NCBI RefSeq assembly: GCF_002162375.1
Contig: NZ_CP021425.1
Coordinates: forward strand, 62,001 to 126,000
DNA from: Oleiphilus messinensis
GTDB taxonomy: Bacteria; Pseudomonadota; Gammaproteobacteria; Pseudomonadales; Oleiphilaceae
DNA length: 64,000 nucleotides
Reading direction: 5' to 3'
Below the pieces are notes generated by a model. It searched no databases and was not told the origin of the DNA. It saw nothing but the letters and a program-made list of their open reading frames with translations. Within the stretch, counting starts at the first letter, position 1. Every line of letters begins with the position of its first letter. The translations under genes were made by a program, and so were the position numbers. This document shows, one piece after another, positions 25,770 through 35,870 of the stretch.

Positions 25770-26456
25770 TTATTTTATGTTTTGTTCCATCGCCCAGATA
25801 GCCGCTTCAACTCGGGATCGCATTTTCAGTTTCTTCAATAAATTTTTCACGTGAACTTTTACTGTGCCTTCGGCTATGGTGAGTTCCCGGGCGATCATCT
25901 TGTTACTGAGTCCGGAAGCGATCAACGACAGAATCTGTTTTTCCCGATAGGTCAGGTTTTCAACCGCGCGATTAACTGAAGAGTTGTTGTCTTTGATAGC
26001 TGTGGCCAGTATACCGGCTAAATTATCACTGATTGCGAGCTTTCCATTTACAGCTTGTTGTATATAGGAGACTAATTCTTCTGGTTCGGTATCTTTCAAA
26101 ATATAACCATCGGCACCGGCTTTCAGGGCACTGACGACATCTTCATGATTATCGGAAACTGAAAAAATTACAATTCTGGAGAAAATATCACGACTACGCA
26201 GTTGCCGGATGGTTTCAATACCATCCATCCCTTTCATATTCAGATCCAGCAAGATCAAGTCGGGTTCAAGCTTCGTGGCGATTTCACAAGCTTCCTCACC
26301 GGAGCTGGCTTCTCCAATAGATTGGAATCCTTCTTCTAACTGCAACAGATCTATAACGCCTTTTCGAAGCATTGGATGATCATCAACGATCAGGACACGG
26401 ATGGGTTCGTCCGACCCGGCTTTGGAGTCGGGAAGGTCTGTCTGGTTTGGTGTCAT
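25770..26456 (-). CDS. narL: NarL/NarP-type nitrate response regulator
   Basis: 228 residues. Receiver with DDHPMLRKG and Asp71 in LILLDLNMKGMDG, then a LuxR-type HTH (YREKQILSLIASGLSNKMIAREL ... VHVKNLLKKL). The close match to E. coli NarL over the whole chain (FSVS...EDVVSALKAGADGYILKD and SRVEAAIWA) supports a nitrate/nitrite regulator. It is divergent from napF, and the gap holds a perfect 7-2-7 NarL/NarP site. No NarX/NarQ kinase is in the window. Confidence 0.9.
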   Translation of the reverse strand: MTPNQTDLPDSKAGSDEPIRVLIVDDHPMLRKGVIDLLQLEEGFQSIGEASSGEEACEIATKLEPDLILLDLNMKGMDGIETIRQLRSRDIFSRIVIFSVSDNHEDVVSALKAGADGYILKDTEPEELVSYIQQAVNGKLAISDNLAGILATAIKDNNSSVNRAVENLTYREKQILSLIASGLSNKMIARELTIAEGTVKVHVKNLLKKLKMRSRVEAAIWAMEQNIK

Positions 26457-26608
26457 TGGTCTGGTTTTACCCCATGTTCTTCAGATAACTCGGACACATC
26501 GCACGCGCGTGGGCACTTTGTTTCACTCATTCATATCGTAATTATAAGTCAGTAGACCGTGATGGGAACCGTTGTCTGTCAGTCTACCGACTACAACATA
26601 GTACAACA

Positions 26609-26624
26609 TACCTCTGTATGGGTA
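26609..26624 (+). promoter_or_regulatory. 7-2-7 NarL/NarP binding site
   Basis: TACCTCT-GT-ATGGGTA fits the consensus TACYYMT-N2-AKRGGTA at every position. It lies between the narL-type gene and napF, so the regulator can act on nap and perhaps on its own gene. Confidence 0.8.
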
Positions 26625-26638
26625 GAGCTTGAGTTAAA

Positions 26639-26652
26639 TTGATGGATGTCAA
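26639..26652 (+). promoter_or_regulatory. FNR box upstream of napF
   Basis: TTGAT-GGAT-GTCAA matches TTGAT-N4-ATCAA in 9 of 10 positions. Its centre lies 41 to 42 bases before 26687; a TAGTGT -10 at 26675-26680 would place it at -41.5, the class II activating position. Anaerobic activation of nap is inferred. Confidence 0.7.
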
Positions 26653-26721
26653 TTGTTAAAGGGCTTAAAGGGACTAGTGTAACAGCAGTATAAATCAGAC
26701 CAATCTCAACGGTAGTTCTAA

Positions 26722-27243
26722 ATGTCGGTTGCCATAACAAGACGGAACTTGCTTCGAGCGAAGATTAATCCGAAGCAAGCGTTGTTACCACCATGGGCTA
26801 TGACGGAACAAGCTGATGGCTTTTTCAGTCGTTGTACTCGCTGTTCCGAGTGTATTCAGTCTTGCCCCGAATCGATACTTGAAAAGGGGGATGGCGGTTT
26901 TCCTCGCGTTAACTTTCGCCTGGGGGAATGTACTTTCTGCGGACTTTGTGAAGCTCAATGTCCCTCCGGAGCATTAGACCGGAGACAAGGGTCGGAGCCG
27001 GGTACCCAATGCCAGCCTTGGGATTATGTTGCTGAAATACAGAGCCAATGCTTGAACTTGCAAGGTGTAGTTTGCCAGCGTTGTGCAGATCCGTGTGAAT
27101 CACGAGCGATCCATTTCACACCGCGAATAGGTGGTCCTGCACTGCCCGGAATCGAGCCTGATCTATGTACAGGTTGTGGTGCGTGTGTGAGCAGTTGCCC
27201 AGTGGACGCTATCGAGATTAAAGCTGATCAGTATTCACAATGA
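26722..27243 (+). CDS. napF: Ferredoxin-type protein NapF
   Basis: 173 residues with three ferredoxin-like 4Fe-4S motifs (CTRCSECIQSCP, CTFCGLCEAQCP, CTGCGACVSSCP) plus extra Cys in between. NapF is cytoplasmic and helps load or protect the NapA iron-sulfur centre. First gene of the nap operon; napD starts 57 bp on. Confidence 0.93.
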   Translation: MSVAITRRNLLRAKINPKQALLPPWAMTEQADGFFSRCTRCSECIQSCPESILEKGDGGFPRVNFRLGECTFCGLCEAQCPSGALDRRQGSEPGTQCQPWDYVAEIQSQCLNLQGVVCQRCADPCESRAIHFTPRIGGPALPGIEPDLCTGCGACVSSCPVDAIEIKADQYSQ

Positions 27244-27300
27244 TGGTTTTGACCCCAGGCGTTTTTTAAAAAATAAAAATTGCAAGAAAGAGGTGAGAAG

Positions 27301-27621
27301 TTGAGAGAACCTGCAGCGGTACAGTCAGAGCATACTCGTGGCCAATATTCTATCGCAGGCGTGCTTGTGCACACCAAGTTGGAACGAGCAGCGTTTGTAG
27401 AACATGATCTACTCCAGTTATCGGGGGTCGAAGTGCATGGTGTCGAAGGCGGCAAACTTATTGTCACAATCGAAGAATTTCCGGGTGACAAGATACTGCT
27501 CTCACGTATCTCGGAGATTAATGCGATACCGGGCGTTTTGAACGCCTCATTGATTTACACCGAAAGTGAACCCAATTGTGAATTGGCTGATTCAGGCTGC
27601 AATTCGGAGGATGAGAAATGA
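27301..27621 (+). CDS. napD: NapA signal-peptide chaperone NapD
   Basis: 106 residues. Start at TTG 27301 is chosen because AGAGGTGAG lies about 5 bases upstream; a frame to 27280 has no such site. NapD binds the Tat signal of NapA and holds back export until the cofactor is in. [21 protein letters not shown] and LIVTIEEF fit the family. It overlaps napA by 4 bases. Confidence 0.9.
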   Translation: MREPAAVQSEHTRGQYSIAGVLVHTKLERAAFVEHDLLQLSGVEVHGVEGGKLIVTIEEFPGDKILLSRISEINAIPGVLNASLIYTESEPNCELADSGCNSEDEK

Positions 27622-30110
27622 AGTTAAGCAGACGTGCATTTATCAAGCATAATGCGGTGGCGGCCACCGCAGCCGCAGCCGGAGTCTCTATCCCGGCAGC
27701 TGGATCGAATTTAATCACCAAAGCCAGTGACACGGCAATCAACTGGGATAAGGCTCCGTGTCGTTTCTGTGGTACCGGCTGCAGTGTTTTAGTCGGGACT
27801 CAGAATGGACGCGTGGTTGCGACACAAGGCGATCCAGAAGCTCCGGTAAACCGCGGGCTGAATTGCGTGAAAGGTTATTTCCTGTCGAAAATTATGTACG
27901 GGGAAGACCGGTTGACCAAACCTTTGCTGCGGATGAAGGATGGACGTTATGACAAGAATGGTGAATTTACGCCTGTGTCATGGGATGTAGCCTTCGATGT
28001 CATGGCGGAAAAGTTTAAAGCCACATTGAAAGAAAAAGGTCCCACTGCGGTTGGCATGTTTGGCTCCGGGCAATGGACGGTGTGGGAAGGGTATGCGGCT
28101 TCGAAGCTCTATAAAGCAGGATTCTTGTCCAATAACATTGACCCTAATGCACGACATTGTATGGCATCCGCAGTAGGCGGTTTCATGCGCACATTCGGCA
28201 TTGATGAGCCGATGGGTTGTTACGATGACCTGGAGGCGGCTGATGCCTTTGTGCTGTGGGGCTCAAACATGGCAGAGATGCACCCCATTCTCTGGTCACG
28301 ATTGACCGATCGACGCCTCAGCGCGCCCCATGTGCAGGTGCATGTCTTGTCCACCTTTACCCACCGGTCTTTCGAACTGGCTGATAATCCGCTGGTATTC
28401 AAACCACAGACTGATTTAGTCATTTTAAACTACATCGCAAATTACATTATTCAAAACAATGCGGTGAATCATGATTTTGTAAACAAACACACCCGGTTTC
28501 GTGAAGGGGTAACGGATATCGGCTATGGACTGAGACCTGAGCACCCGCTTGAAAAAGCCGCGGCAAATCCGGGTGGCGGTGGATCCAAGGATATGACGTT
28601 TGAGGCGTATTCGAAATTTGTATCCACATACACGCTGGATTATGCCCATGAGATGACCGGCGTGCCAAAAGAAAACCTGGAGAAACTGGCAAAGGTCTAT
28701 GCCGATCCGAACACCAAGGTGACCTCGTTCTGGACAATGGGATTCAACCAGCACACCCGTGGCGTGTGGGCGAATAATCTGGTCTATAACATCCATCTGC
28801 TCACCGGAAAAATTTCGGAGCCGGGTAACAGCCCATTCTCCCTTACGGGCCAACCATCTGCTTGTGGCACCGCTCGGGAAGTCGGAACCTTTGCCCATCG
28901 ATTACCCGCAGATATGGTTGTGAAGAACGAAAAACATCGCCAGATTGCGGAAAAAATCTGGAAGTTACCGGAAGGAGCCATTCCGCCGAAGCCAGGTTAC
29001 CATGCGGTATTACAAAACCGGATGCTGAAAGATGGCAAGCTGAACGCCTATTGGGTGATGTGTAATAACAATATGCAGACTGCACCCAACATGAACGAGG
29101 AAGGTTATCCCGGCTATCGTCATCCCGATAACTTTGTGGTGGTCTCAGACCCGTATCCGACTGTAACGGCACAGGCTGCGGACTTGATTTTGCCTACTGC
29201 TATGTGGGTTGAGAAAGAAGGGGCTTATGGCAACGCTGAGCGCCGGACACAGTTCTGGTATCAACAGGTCAAAGCGCCTGGTGAAGCCAAGTCCGACCTT
29301 TGGCAGTTAATGGAGTTTTCGAAACGATTCAAGGTGGAGGAAGTTTGGCCAGAAACCTTGCTCGCGAAAAAGCCCGAGTATCGTGGAAAAACACTTTTTG
29401 ATGTGCTTTATGCCAATGGTCAGGTTGATCAATACGGCCTGGGCGAAATCCCGGACGATCGACTCAATGATGAAGCCAGGGAATTTGGATTCTACGCTCA
29501 GAAGGGGTTGTTTGAGGAATATGCTGCTTTCGGACGCGGCAAAGCCCATGATTTGGCGAATTTTGATCGTTACCATCAGGAGCGCGGTCTGCGTTGGCCG
29601 GTAGTGGATGGAAAAGAAACACTGTGGCGTTTCCGGGAGGGTCATGATCCTTATGTACCGAAAGGTGAGGGGATTCGTTTTTACGGCAAGCCTGACGGCA
29701 AAGCCTGGATTTTTGCATTGCCTTATGAGCCACCAGCGGAATCGCCAGATTCTGAATATGACCTATGGCTCAGTACCGGACGGGTATTGGAGCACTGGCA
29801 CAGTGGCACCATGACGCGCAGAGTACCTGAGTTGTATCGGTCATTTCCGGATGCCGTGTTGTATATGCACCCGGAAGATGCAAAAGCGCGCGGCCTGCGC
29901 CGAGGCGAGCAGGTCAAAGTGGCTTCCCGCCGGGGTGAAGTGCTGACACGGGTGGAGACTCGCGGGCGCAATAAACCCCCCAAAGGGCTGGTGTTCATGC
30001 CATTCTTTGACGCTCAGCAGCTGACTAACAAGTTAACACTGGATGCAACCGATCCGCTGTCCAAAGAAACGGATTTCAAGAAGTGTGCTGTGAAAGTAAG
30101 CAAAGCTTAA
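27618..30110 (+). CDS. napA: Periplasmic nitrate reductase catalytic subunit NapA
   Basis: 830 residues, the usual length. Tat signal with SRRAFIKHN at 4-12. 4Fe-4S motif C-R-F-C-G-T-G-C with the last Cys in GLNCVKGY. The Mo ligand is Cys181 in ARHCMASAV. The enzyme reduces nitrate to nitrite in the periplasm using electrons from NapB. Operon position napD-napA-napB. Confidence 0.97.
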   Translation: MKLSRRAFIKHNAVAATAAAAGVSIPAAGSNLITKASDTAINWDKAPCRFCGTGCSVLVGTQNGRVVATQGDPEAPVNRGLNCVKGYFLSKIMYGEDRLTKPLLRMKDGRYDKNGEFTPVSWDVAFDVMAEKFKATLKEKGPTAVGMFGSGQWTVWEGYAASKLYKAGFLSNNIDPNARHCMASAVGGFMRTFGIDEPMGCYDDLEAADAFVLWGSNMAEMHPILWSRLTDRRLSAPHVQVHVLSTFTHRSFELADNPLVFKPQTDLVILNYIANYIIQNNAVNHDFVNKHTRFREGVTDIGYGLRPEHPLEKAAANPGGGGSKDMTFEAYSKFVSTYTLDYAHEMTGVPKENLEKLAKVYADPNTKVTSFWTMGFNQHTRGVWANNLVYNIHLLTGKISEPGNSPFSLTGQPSACGTAREVGTFAHRLPADMVVKNEKHRQIAEKIWKLPEGAIPPKPGYHAVLQNRMLKDGKLNAYWVMCNNNMQTAPNMNEEGYPGYRHPDNFVVVSDPYPTVTAQAADLILPTAMWVEKEGAYGNAERRTQFWYQQVKAPGEAKSDLWQLMEFSKRFKVEEVWPETLLAKKPEYRGKTLFDVLYANGQVDQYGLGEIPDDRLNDEAREFGFYAQKGLFEEYAAFGRGKAHDLANFDRYHQERGLRWPVVDGKETLWRFREGHDPYVPKGEGIRFYGKPDGKAWIFALPYEPPAESPDSEYDLWLSTGRVLEHWHSGTMTRRVPELYRSFPDAVLYMHPEDAKARGLRRGEQVKVASRRGEVLTRVETRGRNKPPKGLVFMPFFDAQQLTNKLTLDATDPLSKETDFKKCAVKVSKA

Positions 30111-30204
30111 TGGTTTGCATTAAACAGAGTTGTGTAACTTTTGACCAAGGCTGTCCGGTAGCCAATTTCCGGTTCCGGATAGCCTTCCAGGCGGAGAAAA
30201 AGTC

Positions 30205-30651
30205 ATGAAATATTTCAAAACATTATGGGTCGTGTTGCTTATTGCGGTACCTCTCGGTGCAAGTTTGCAGGCCGATACCGGGGGAGTGAGTTCCTTGCGA
30301 GGGGATCTTGATCTGGATAAAAGTGCGGCAGCGAGTGATTTCAAAACAATTCCAGATGATCGAAAGCCTTTACATCGGGACTATTTACATCAGCCCCCTT
30401 TGATCCCACACCAGATCCGGGACTACCACATTGATACCAATAGCAATAAGTGTCTTTCCTGCCATAGCTGGGGTAATTACAAATCCAGTGGAGCGACTAA
30501 AATCAGTTTAACTCATTATGATGCTCGAAATGGCCAACAGCTTTCTGATGTTTCACCGCGGCGGTACTTCTGTCTCCAGTGTCACGTACCTCAAGTGAAC
30601 GCCAAGCCACTGGTTGGTAATCAATTTGAGTCGGTTGAGTCGATGAACTAA
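30205..30651 (+). CDS. napB: Diheme cytochrome c NapB
   Basis: 148 residues with a signal peptide (about 1-23) and two heme motifs, CLSCH and CLQCH, with distal His residues before them. Passes electrons from NapC to NapA. Confidence 0.95.
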   Translation: MKYFKTLWVVLLIAVPLGASLQADTGGVSSLRGDLDLDKSAAASDFKTIPDDRKPLHRDYLHQPPLIPHQIRDYHIDTNSNKCLSCHSWGNYKSSGATKISLTHYDARNGQQLSDVSPRRYFCLQCHVPQVNAKPLVGNQFESVESMN

Positions 30652-30672
30652 GAGAGGAATGGGAGTAAGACC

Positions 30673-31269
30673 ATGTCTGAGAAAAAGGGGATAATGTCCC
30701 GGTACTGGTTGTTGTTGCGCAGACCGAGTACCGTTGCAATGGGAGTGGTTCTTCTGTTTGGCTTTACTGCCGGTATTATTTTCTGGGGGGGATTCAATAC
30801 GGGACTGGAAATGACCAATACCGAAGAATTCTGTATTGGTTGCCATGAAATGGAAGAAAACGTCTATAAGGAGTATGTTGGAACAATCCACTATACAAAC
30901 CGTTCCGGTGTGAGAGCAACTTGTCCGGATTGCCATGTACCAAAAGACTGGACACACAAAATCGTGCGAAAAATCCAGGCAAGTAAAGAAGTGTGGGGAA
31001 AATTGACCGGCTATATCAATACCCGGGAAAAGTTTGTCGAACACCGGCGGGAAATGGCCATGCGAGAATGGCAACGGATGAAAGAAAGTGACTCACGGGA
31101 ATGCCGAAATTGTCACAACTTTGAGTTTATGGACTTCACCGAGCAAGGTCGCAGGGCCGTCAAACAGCACTCTACTGCACTGGCGTCAGGTGAAAAAACC
31201 TGTATTGATTGCCATAAGGGGATTGCTCATAAGCTGCCCGATATGGAAGGCGTGGAAGGCTGGCACTAG
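30673..31269 (+). CDS. napC: Tetraheme quinol dehydrogenase NapC
   Basis: 198 residues. One N-terminal membrane anchor (about 18-40), then four CXXCH motifs: CIGCH, CPDCH, CRNCH and CIDCH. Oxidises membrane quinol and feeds NapB. There is no napGH here, so NapC is the only visible quinol link. Confidence 0.95.
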   Translation: MSEKKGIMSRYWLLLRRPSTVAMGVVLLFGFTAGIIFWGGFNTGLEMTNTEEFCIGCHEMEENVYKEYVGTIHYTNRSGVRATCPDCHVPKDWTHKIVRKIQASKEVWGKLTGYINTREKFVEHRREMAMREWQRMKESDSRECRNCHNFEFMDFTEQGRRAVKQHSTALASGEKTCIDCHKGIAHKLPDMEGVEGWH

Positions 31270-31314
31270 CATTTTACAGAATAACGCGATTCTTAATCTC
31301 TGGAGGAATGGTAA

Positions 31315-31455
31315 ATGAGCGCGCTGGAATCGATGATTTGGACAATATTGGGCTATCTAACAATGCCGGCGGTGTTTATCGTTGGCTTTGTTGTTACTGC
31401 CGTTGTGTTGTGCTTTGTACTGGATGTAACGGGTAAAGGTGCTGAAGAGCCCTGA
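31315..31455 (+). CDS. TIGR02808-type single-helix mini-protein
   Basis: 46 residues: MSALESMIWTILGYLTMPAV, one hydrophobic helix and a short polar tail. GGAGGAATG lies upstream. It matches in length, position and pattern the TIGR02808 family known from Vibrio and Photobacterium next to nap genes. Function unknown; likely a small membrane partner of NapC. Confidence 0.75.
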   Translation: MSALESMIWTILGYLTMPAVFIVGFVVTAVVLCFVLDVTGKGAEEP

Positions 31456-31483
31456 CAGTCCGTTGATTGCTGAGTAACGCAGA

Positions 31484-31503
31484 GGGTCTGTGGTGACAGA
31501 CCC
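31484..31503. terminator. Hairpin between nap operon and trxA
   Basis: GGGTCTGT (31484-31491), loop GGTG, ACAGACCC (31496-31503). It ends the convergent nap and trxA units. There is no T run on either side, so termination by it alone is uncertain. Confidence 0.45.
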
Positions 31504-31537
31504 CTGGCGTGGCAGATTTTCGGTCGAATAATGCGAA

Positions 31538-31864
31538 TTACAAGTTGCTGTCCAGAAACGCGGTCAACTGGGACTTGGACAACGCACCGACTTTGGTTGC
31601 ATCCGGATTGCCGTTTTTGAACAGCATGAGCGTTGGAATGCCCCGGATATTGAATTTTGGCGGAGTCTGTTCATTGTCTTCAATGTTCAATTTGCAAACT
31701 TTCAACTTGTCACTGTATTCTTCTGCGATTTCTTCCAGCACTGGCGCGATCATTTTGCATGGTCCGCACCATTCCGCCCAATAGTCAACTAAAACGGGCG
31801 TTTCTGAATTTAAAACTTCGGATTCAAAGCTGTCATCAGTGACGTTGATAATTTTATCGCTCAT
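31538..31864 (-). CDS. trxA: Thioredoxin 1
   Basis: 108 residues with the redox motif WCGPC in [13 protein letters not shown] and the cis-Pro loop RGIPTLMLF. Reduces cytoplasmic disulfides. It is divergent from ppx, an arrangement (trx next to ppx) known in other gammaproteobacteria. Confidence 0.97.
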   Translation of the reverse strand: MSDKIINVTDDSFESEVLNSETPVLVDYWAEWCGPCKMIAPVLEEIAEEYSDKLKVCKLNIEDNEQTPPKFNIRGIPTLMLFKNGNPDATKVGALSKSQLTAFLDSNL

Positions 31865-32200
31865 TGTGTTTTCCTGGTCTGTTTTTTTCTCGGATCTGTG
31901 TGCAAGAGTAATATGTTCCGAGGCTTTAGGGCAATCTCTATTTAATCGGTGTTACAAAAATTGCGCAAGCAATTCATAAACCGATGCAATTTAATGCGGC
32001 TTTTTATCGTTGCCTGCTATCATAATTGTGGTTTGCCCAGCTTAACGTTATCCGGAGCCAATCGTCGCTGGAGCCCTGCTGAAAAATCTTTGTTACCATA
32101 TTACGATGGTTTTTAGTTGAAATTTCAATAGCGAACACACTACGATTTAGCCATCAGCGTTCTTCCCGAGTTACCGGAGGCACGTGATTCACTACGCATT
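31865..32200. other. Intergenic region, trxA-ppx divergent
   Basis: 336 bp between two divergent genes. It must carry both promoters. I saw no RNA gene, repeat or clear operator in it. Confidence 0.4.
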
Positions 32201-33769
32201 ATGAAGCTGGATGTGAGGAAATCAAGTTCTGTGACTACAAACACCGAGTTGAATCAAGAAGTATCAGACCAGAATCACTTGTTTGCAGCAATTGATTTGG
32301 GTTCGAATAGTTTTCATATGATTATTGCCCGACTGGTACATGGAGAAGTGCGTGTGCTGGAAAAAATGGGTGAGAAAGTCCAGCTTGCTTCAGGTCTGGA
32401 TGAACACCAAAATATCGCTCAAGAAGCTCAGGATCGGGCTTTGGAGTGTTTAAGCCGATTTGCACAAAGGCTCAAGGGCATCGAAAAAAGTGCAGTCCGG
32501 CTGGTCGCAACAAACACGTTGAGGGTGGCCAAAAACGCCGCTCAGTTCAAGCGTAAGATTGAATCCATGTTGGAAATCCCGATGGAGGTGATTGCCGGTC
32601 AGGAAGAGGCTCGACTGATTTATCTCGGCGTGGCTCATACGCTTGCAGATGACAGTGGTCGTAGATTGGTAATGGATATCGGTGGCGGGAGTACCGAGTT
32701 TATTATTGGTGAACGGTTCGAAGCGAAAGAGCTTGAAAGTTTACATATGGGATGTGTTTCATACCGGGAGCAGTTCTTTGCAGATGGTGAAATTACTGAA
32801 GTGCAGTTCAATAAAGCGGTGACTGCAGCATCTCGGGAACTGCTGAATATCAGAGACAATTATTTACGCATGGGTTGGCAAGAGGCTGTGGGGGCATCGG
32901 GTTCGATCAAAGCCGTAGCGAATGTGCTCAGTGAATTGGATATCTGTCACGATGGTATAACCCGAAGCGGACTCATGGAGCTGAAAAAGCGCGTCATTAG
33001 TTTGGGGAACAGTGCAAACCTGGATCAGCTCGGGGTTCGTAAAGAGCGCCTCGGGGTATTCCCTTCCGGGTTAGCCATTTTGTGCGCATCATTCGAAGTT
33101 CTGGCAATTGATGTGATGCATTATTCTGATGGTGCGCTGCGCGAGGGTGTGCTTTATGACATGTTGGGACGCATTCAGCATGAAGATGTCCGTGAACGAA
33201 CAATTCAGGCATTGGCTGAACGCTACCACCTCGACCAGAATCACGCATCCACTGTTGAGCGAACCACCATGATGGCTTATCAGCAGGTGAAACGGGATTG
33301 GGGGCTAAGTGCGCCTTATTATTCGGACCTGTTACGCTGGGCTGCGCGCCTGCATGAGATTGGTCTGACGATATCTCACTCGCAATATCACAAGCATGGT
33401 GCGTATTTGCTTGAACACTCGTACTTGCCCGGATTCAGCAAACAAGTGCAGAAAAATCTGGCGGTGTTGGTACGCTGTCATCGTCGTAAACTCTTGCCTT
33501 TGTTGTTTCAGGATTACAGCCCTGAAGAAGCAGAACCGATGATGCGATTAACACTGTTATTGCGTTTGGCTGTACTGTTGCGCCATGAACGAACCGGTGA
33601 TGTTCTGGCAGAATTCTGGCTCAATGTGAATCGAAAACAGATCACGATTGAGTTTGCGGAAGAATGGCTCCAGGCGCACCCGTTGACCTTGGCAGACCTG
33701 GAAATGGAGGCGGATTATTTGTCTAAAATGGAATTTAAACTTGAGGTCGTAACCCGTCTGGCTGAGTAG
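32201..33769 (+). CDS. ppx: Exopolyphosphatase (Ppx/GppA family)
   Basis: 522 residues. The acetate-kinase/Hsp70-like fold is shown by AIDLGSNSFHMIIARL near the start and VMDIGGGSTEFIIG. The C-terminal half is the HD-like helical domain (RWAARLHEIGL). Ppx releases phosphate from polyphosphate; GppA acts on pppGpp. Length and location by trxA favour ppx. A polyphosphate kinase gene is not in the window. Confidence 0.9.
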   Translation: MKLDVRKSSSVTTNTELNQEVSDQNHLFAAIDLGSNSFHMIIARLVHGEVRVLEKMGEKVQLASGLDEHQNIAQEAQDRALECLSRFAQRLKGIEKSAVRLVATNTLRVAKNAAQFKRKIESMLEIPMEVIAGQEEARLIYLGVAHTLADDSGRRLVMDIGGGSTEFIIGERFEAKELESLHMGCVSYREQFFADGEITEVQFNKAVTAASRELLNIRDNYLRMGWQEAVGASGSIKAVANVLSELDICHDGITRSGLMELKKRVISLGNSANLDQLGVRKERLGVFPSGLAILCASFEVLAIDVMHYSDGALREGVLYDMLGRIQHEDVRERTIQALAERYHLDQNHASTVERTTMMAYQQVKRDWGLSAPYYSDLLRWAARLHEIGLTISHSQYHKHGAYLLEHSYLPGFSKQVQKNLAVLVRCHRRKLLPLLFQDYSPEEAEPMMRLTLLLRLAVLLRHERTGDVLAEFWLNVNRKQITIEFAEEWLQAHPLTLADLEMEADYLSKMEFKLEVVTRLAE

Positions 33770-33778
33770 CTAATCATC

Positions 33779-33835
33779 AGAAACACACAATCGTCTTCCT
33801 TTGCTTTGATTTTAGAAAGACGATTGTGCGTTTCT
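33779..33835. terminator. Long hairpin between ppx and the ABC-F gene
   Basis: AGAAACACACAATCGTCTT (33779-33797) and AAGACGATTGTGCGTTTCT (33817-33835) form a 19-bp stem with one mismatch and a 19-nt loop. It lies between two convergent stop codons. No T run follows, so it may be a transcript-end structure rather than a simple terminator. Confidence 0.5.
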
Positions 33836-33844
33836 TGACGGCCA

Positions 33845-35770
33845 CTAGTTCGCTTCAAGGTGCTCTAATTCTTCACTGAGCTCAAACCATTGCGTTTCGA
33901 TATCATCCAGCTCTTTTTGGGTGTTGCTTTGTTGCTCCAGGGTATCCTTGAGCTTGTTTTTGTGTGCTTCTTCGTAAATTTCCGGAGCCGAAAGGGTTTC
34001 CTCAAGTTGTTTTAGATCGACTTGAAGGGAGCTCATCTTTGTTTCCAGCTTTGCCAACTGTTTTTTAAGTGGACTCAAGCGTTGTCGCTTCTCGGCTTCA
34101 AGGCGCTTTTGATTCTTCTTCTCTTCCGCGGACTGCTTATTGTTTGCGGACTGTTTATTGTTGCTCGCAGGCAGTGAATCCGTGTCTGTTGTCGCGGCTT
34201 TTCTGGGTTGTAACAACCACTGTTCATATTCCGCCAGAGAACCATCAAATTCCGAAACGCGACCCTGGTCGACCAGTAAAAACTGATCTACGGTATTCTT
34301 CAGCAGGTGACGATCGTGAGAAACAATAATAACTGCACCGGAAAACACCTGTAAGGCCATCGTAAGTGCATGGCGCATTTCCAGATCCAAATGGTTAGTC
34401 GGTTCGTCCAGGAGGAGTAAATTAGGCTTGCGCCAGGCGATCAAGGCGAGTGCCAAGCGGGCCTTTTGTCCCCCGGAAAAGCGCTTGACCTCACTGAGCG
34501 CATCATCGCCCTGAAAGCCAAATCCGCCCAGGAAGTTTCGAATATCCTGCTCTCGTGCATCCGGTGATAATCGCTGCACATGCAGTATCGGGCTGGCATT
34601 CATGTCCAGAGCTTCAAGTTGATGTTGGGCAAAGTAACCAACACTGAGGTGCTTACCCTCATGGCGCTCTCCGGCACAGAGTGATAGCTGTCCCGTCAGA
34701 CTTTTAATCAGTGTTGATTTACCTGCACCGTTGTGGCCAAGCAAACCAAACCGAGATCCCGGCAATATTGAAAGTTTGACTTGCTCCAGAATGGATCGCT
34801 CGGGATAACCGAGTACCGCATTCTTGAGAACCAGCAGCGGTGAGGATAAATTCTCACTCTCGGGGAATTCGAAATTGAAGGGCGAGTCAACGTGAGCGGG
34901 GGCAATTTGCTCCATGCGCTCCAGTTCTTTCAATCGGCTCTGGGCTTGCTTCGCTTTGCTGGCTTTGGCGCGGAAGCGGCGCACAAAGTCACCAATCTCG
35001 GCGATACGCTGTTGTTGCTTTTCAAAGGCAACTTGCTGTTGTGCCAGACGTTCGGCACGCTGTCGTTCAAACGCAGAATAGGAGCCGCTGTAGAGTCTCA
35101 GTTTCTTGTGTTCAAAATGAACGATATGATTGGCGACATTATCAATGAAGTCACGGTCATGGGATATAAAAAGTAACGTACCAGTAAACTCGATTAACCA
35201 TTTTTCCAGCCACAGGGTTGCATCCAGATCCAAGTGGTTTGTTGGTTCGTCAAGTAGCAGGAGATCGGCGGGTGACATCAACGCCTGGGCCAGATTCAGG
35301 CGAATGCGCCAGCCACCAGAAAAGGTGCTCACCGGCCTGGACAAGTCTGCCTGTTGAAAACCCAGACCATGCAACAGTTTTTCCGCACGGTTGCTTGCCT
35401 GATAACCGTCAATGGTATCCAGTTCTGCGTGGAGTTTGGCGATGGCATCCATGTTATGGCTTTCTTCAGCTTCCGCGAGCCGGGATTGAATTGCTCTCAG
35501 TTTCTGGTCACCATCAAGCACATAGTCCACTGCACTCCGGTGCGTTTCACTGACTTCCTGAGCCATATGGCTGATACGCCAGCTCGAAGGTAGATCAATA
35601 CTCCCGGCATCGTTGGCGAGTTGGCCCAGTATCAGAGAAAATAGACTGGACTTGCCCGCACCATTGGCACCGACAATTGCAACTTTTTGTCCGGGAAACA
35701 GGGTCAAGTCTGCCTCTTCAAGCAGAAATACACCGCCCCGTTGTAAACTGAGTTTATCTATCTTTATCAT
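33845..35770 (-). CDS. yheS: ABC-F ATPase, YheS-like
   Basis: 641 residues from ATG 35770; upstream in-frame codons run into the next gene's leader and look non-native. Two ATP-binding cassettes: GANGAGKSSLF and GHNGAGKSTLIK as Walker A, LDEPTNHLDL in both, signature FSGGW and FSGGQ. The linker has a coiled coil and the tail a second, basic coiled coil. ABC-F proteins act on ribosomes rather than in transport. Divergent from the TIGR02444 gene. Confidence 0.92.
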   Translation of the reverse strand: MIKIDKLSLQRGGVFLLEEADLTLFPGQKVAIVGANGAGKSSLFSLILGQLANDAGSIDLPSSWRISHMAQEVSETHRSAVDYVLDGDQKLRAIQSRLAEAEESHNMDAIAKLHAELDTIDGYQASNRAEKLLHGLGFQQADLSRPVSTFSGGWRIRLNLAQALMSPADLLLLDEPTNHLDLDATLWLEKWLIEFTGTLLFISHDRDFIDNVANHIVHFEHKKLRLYSGSYSAFERQRAERLAQQQVAFEKQQQRIAEIGDFVRRFRAKASKAKQAQSRLKELERMEQIAPAHVDSPFNFEFPESENLSSPLLVLKNAVLGYPERSILEQVKLSILPGSRFGLLGHNGAGKSTLIKSLTGQLSLCAGERHEGKHLSVGYFAQHQLEALDMNASPILHVQRLSPDAREQDIRNFLGGFGFQGDDALSEVKRFSGGQKARLALALIAWRKPNLLLLDEPTNHLDLEMRHALTMALQVFSGAVIIVSHDRHLLKNTVDQFLLVDQGRVSEFDGSLAEYEQWLLQPRKAATTDTDSLPASNNKQSANNKQSAEEKKNQKRLEAEKRQRLSPLKKQLAKLETKMSSLQVDLKQLEETLSAPEIYEEAHKNKLKDTLEQQSNTQKELDDIETQWFELSEELEHLEAN

Positions 35771-35870
35771 GGTGGCGGATTTTATCAGCTTTATTCTGCT
35801 TGGGTATACTGTCCATAAAGCCGGAATTAAAAAATTATTGAACTTCCCATGCCATAGAGATTTAAATGCC

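Noticed and set aside
35613-35870. Upstream extension of the TIGR02444 gene
   Set aside because: It is antisense to the start of the ABC-F gene, and the family begins at MPDYPWKYH.
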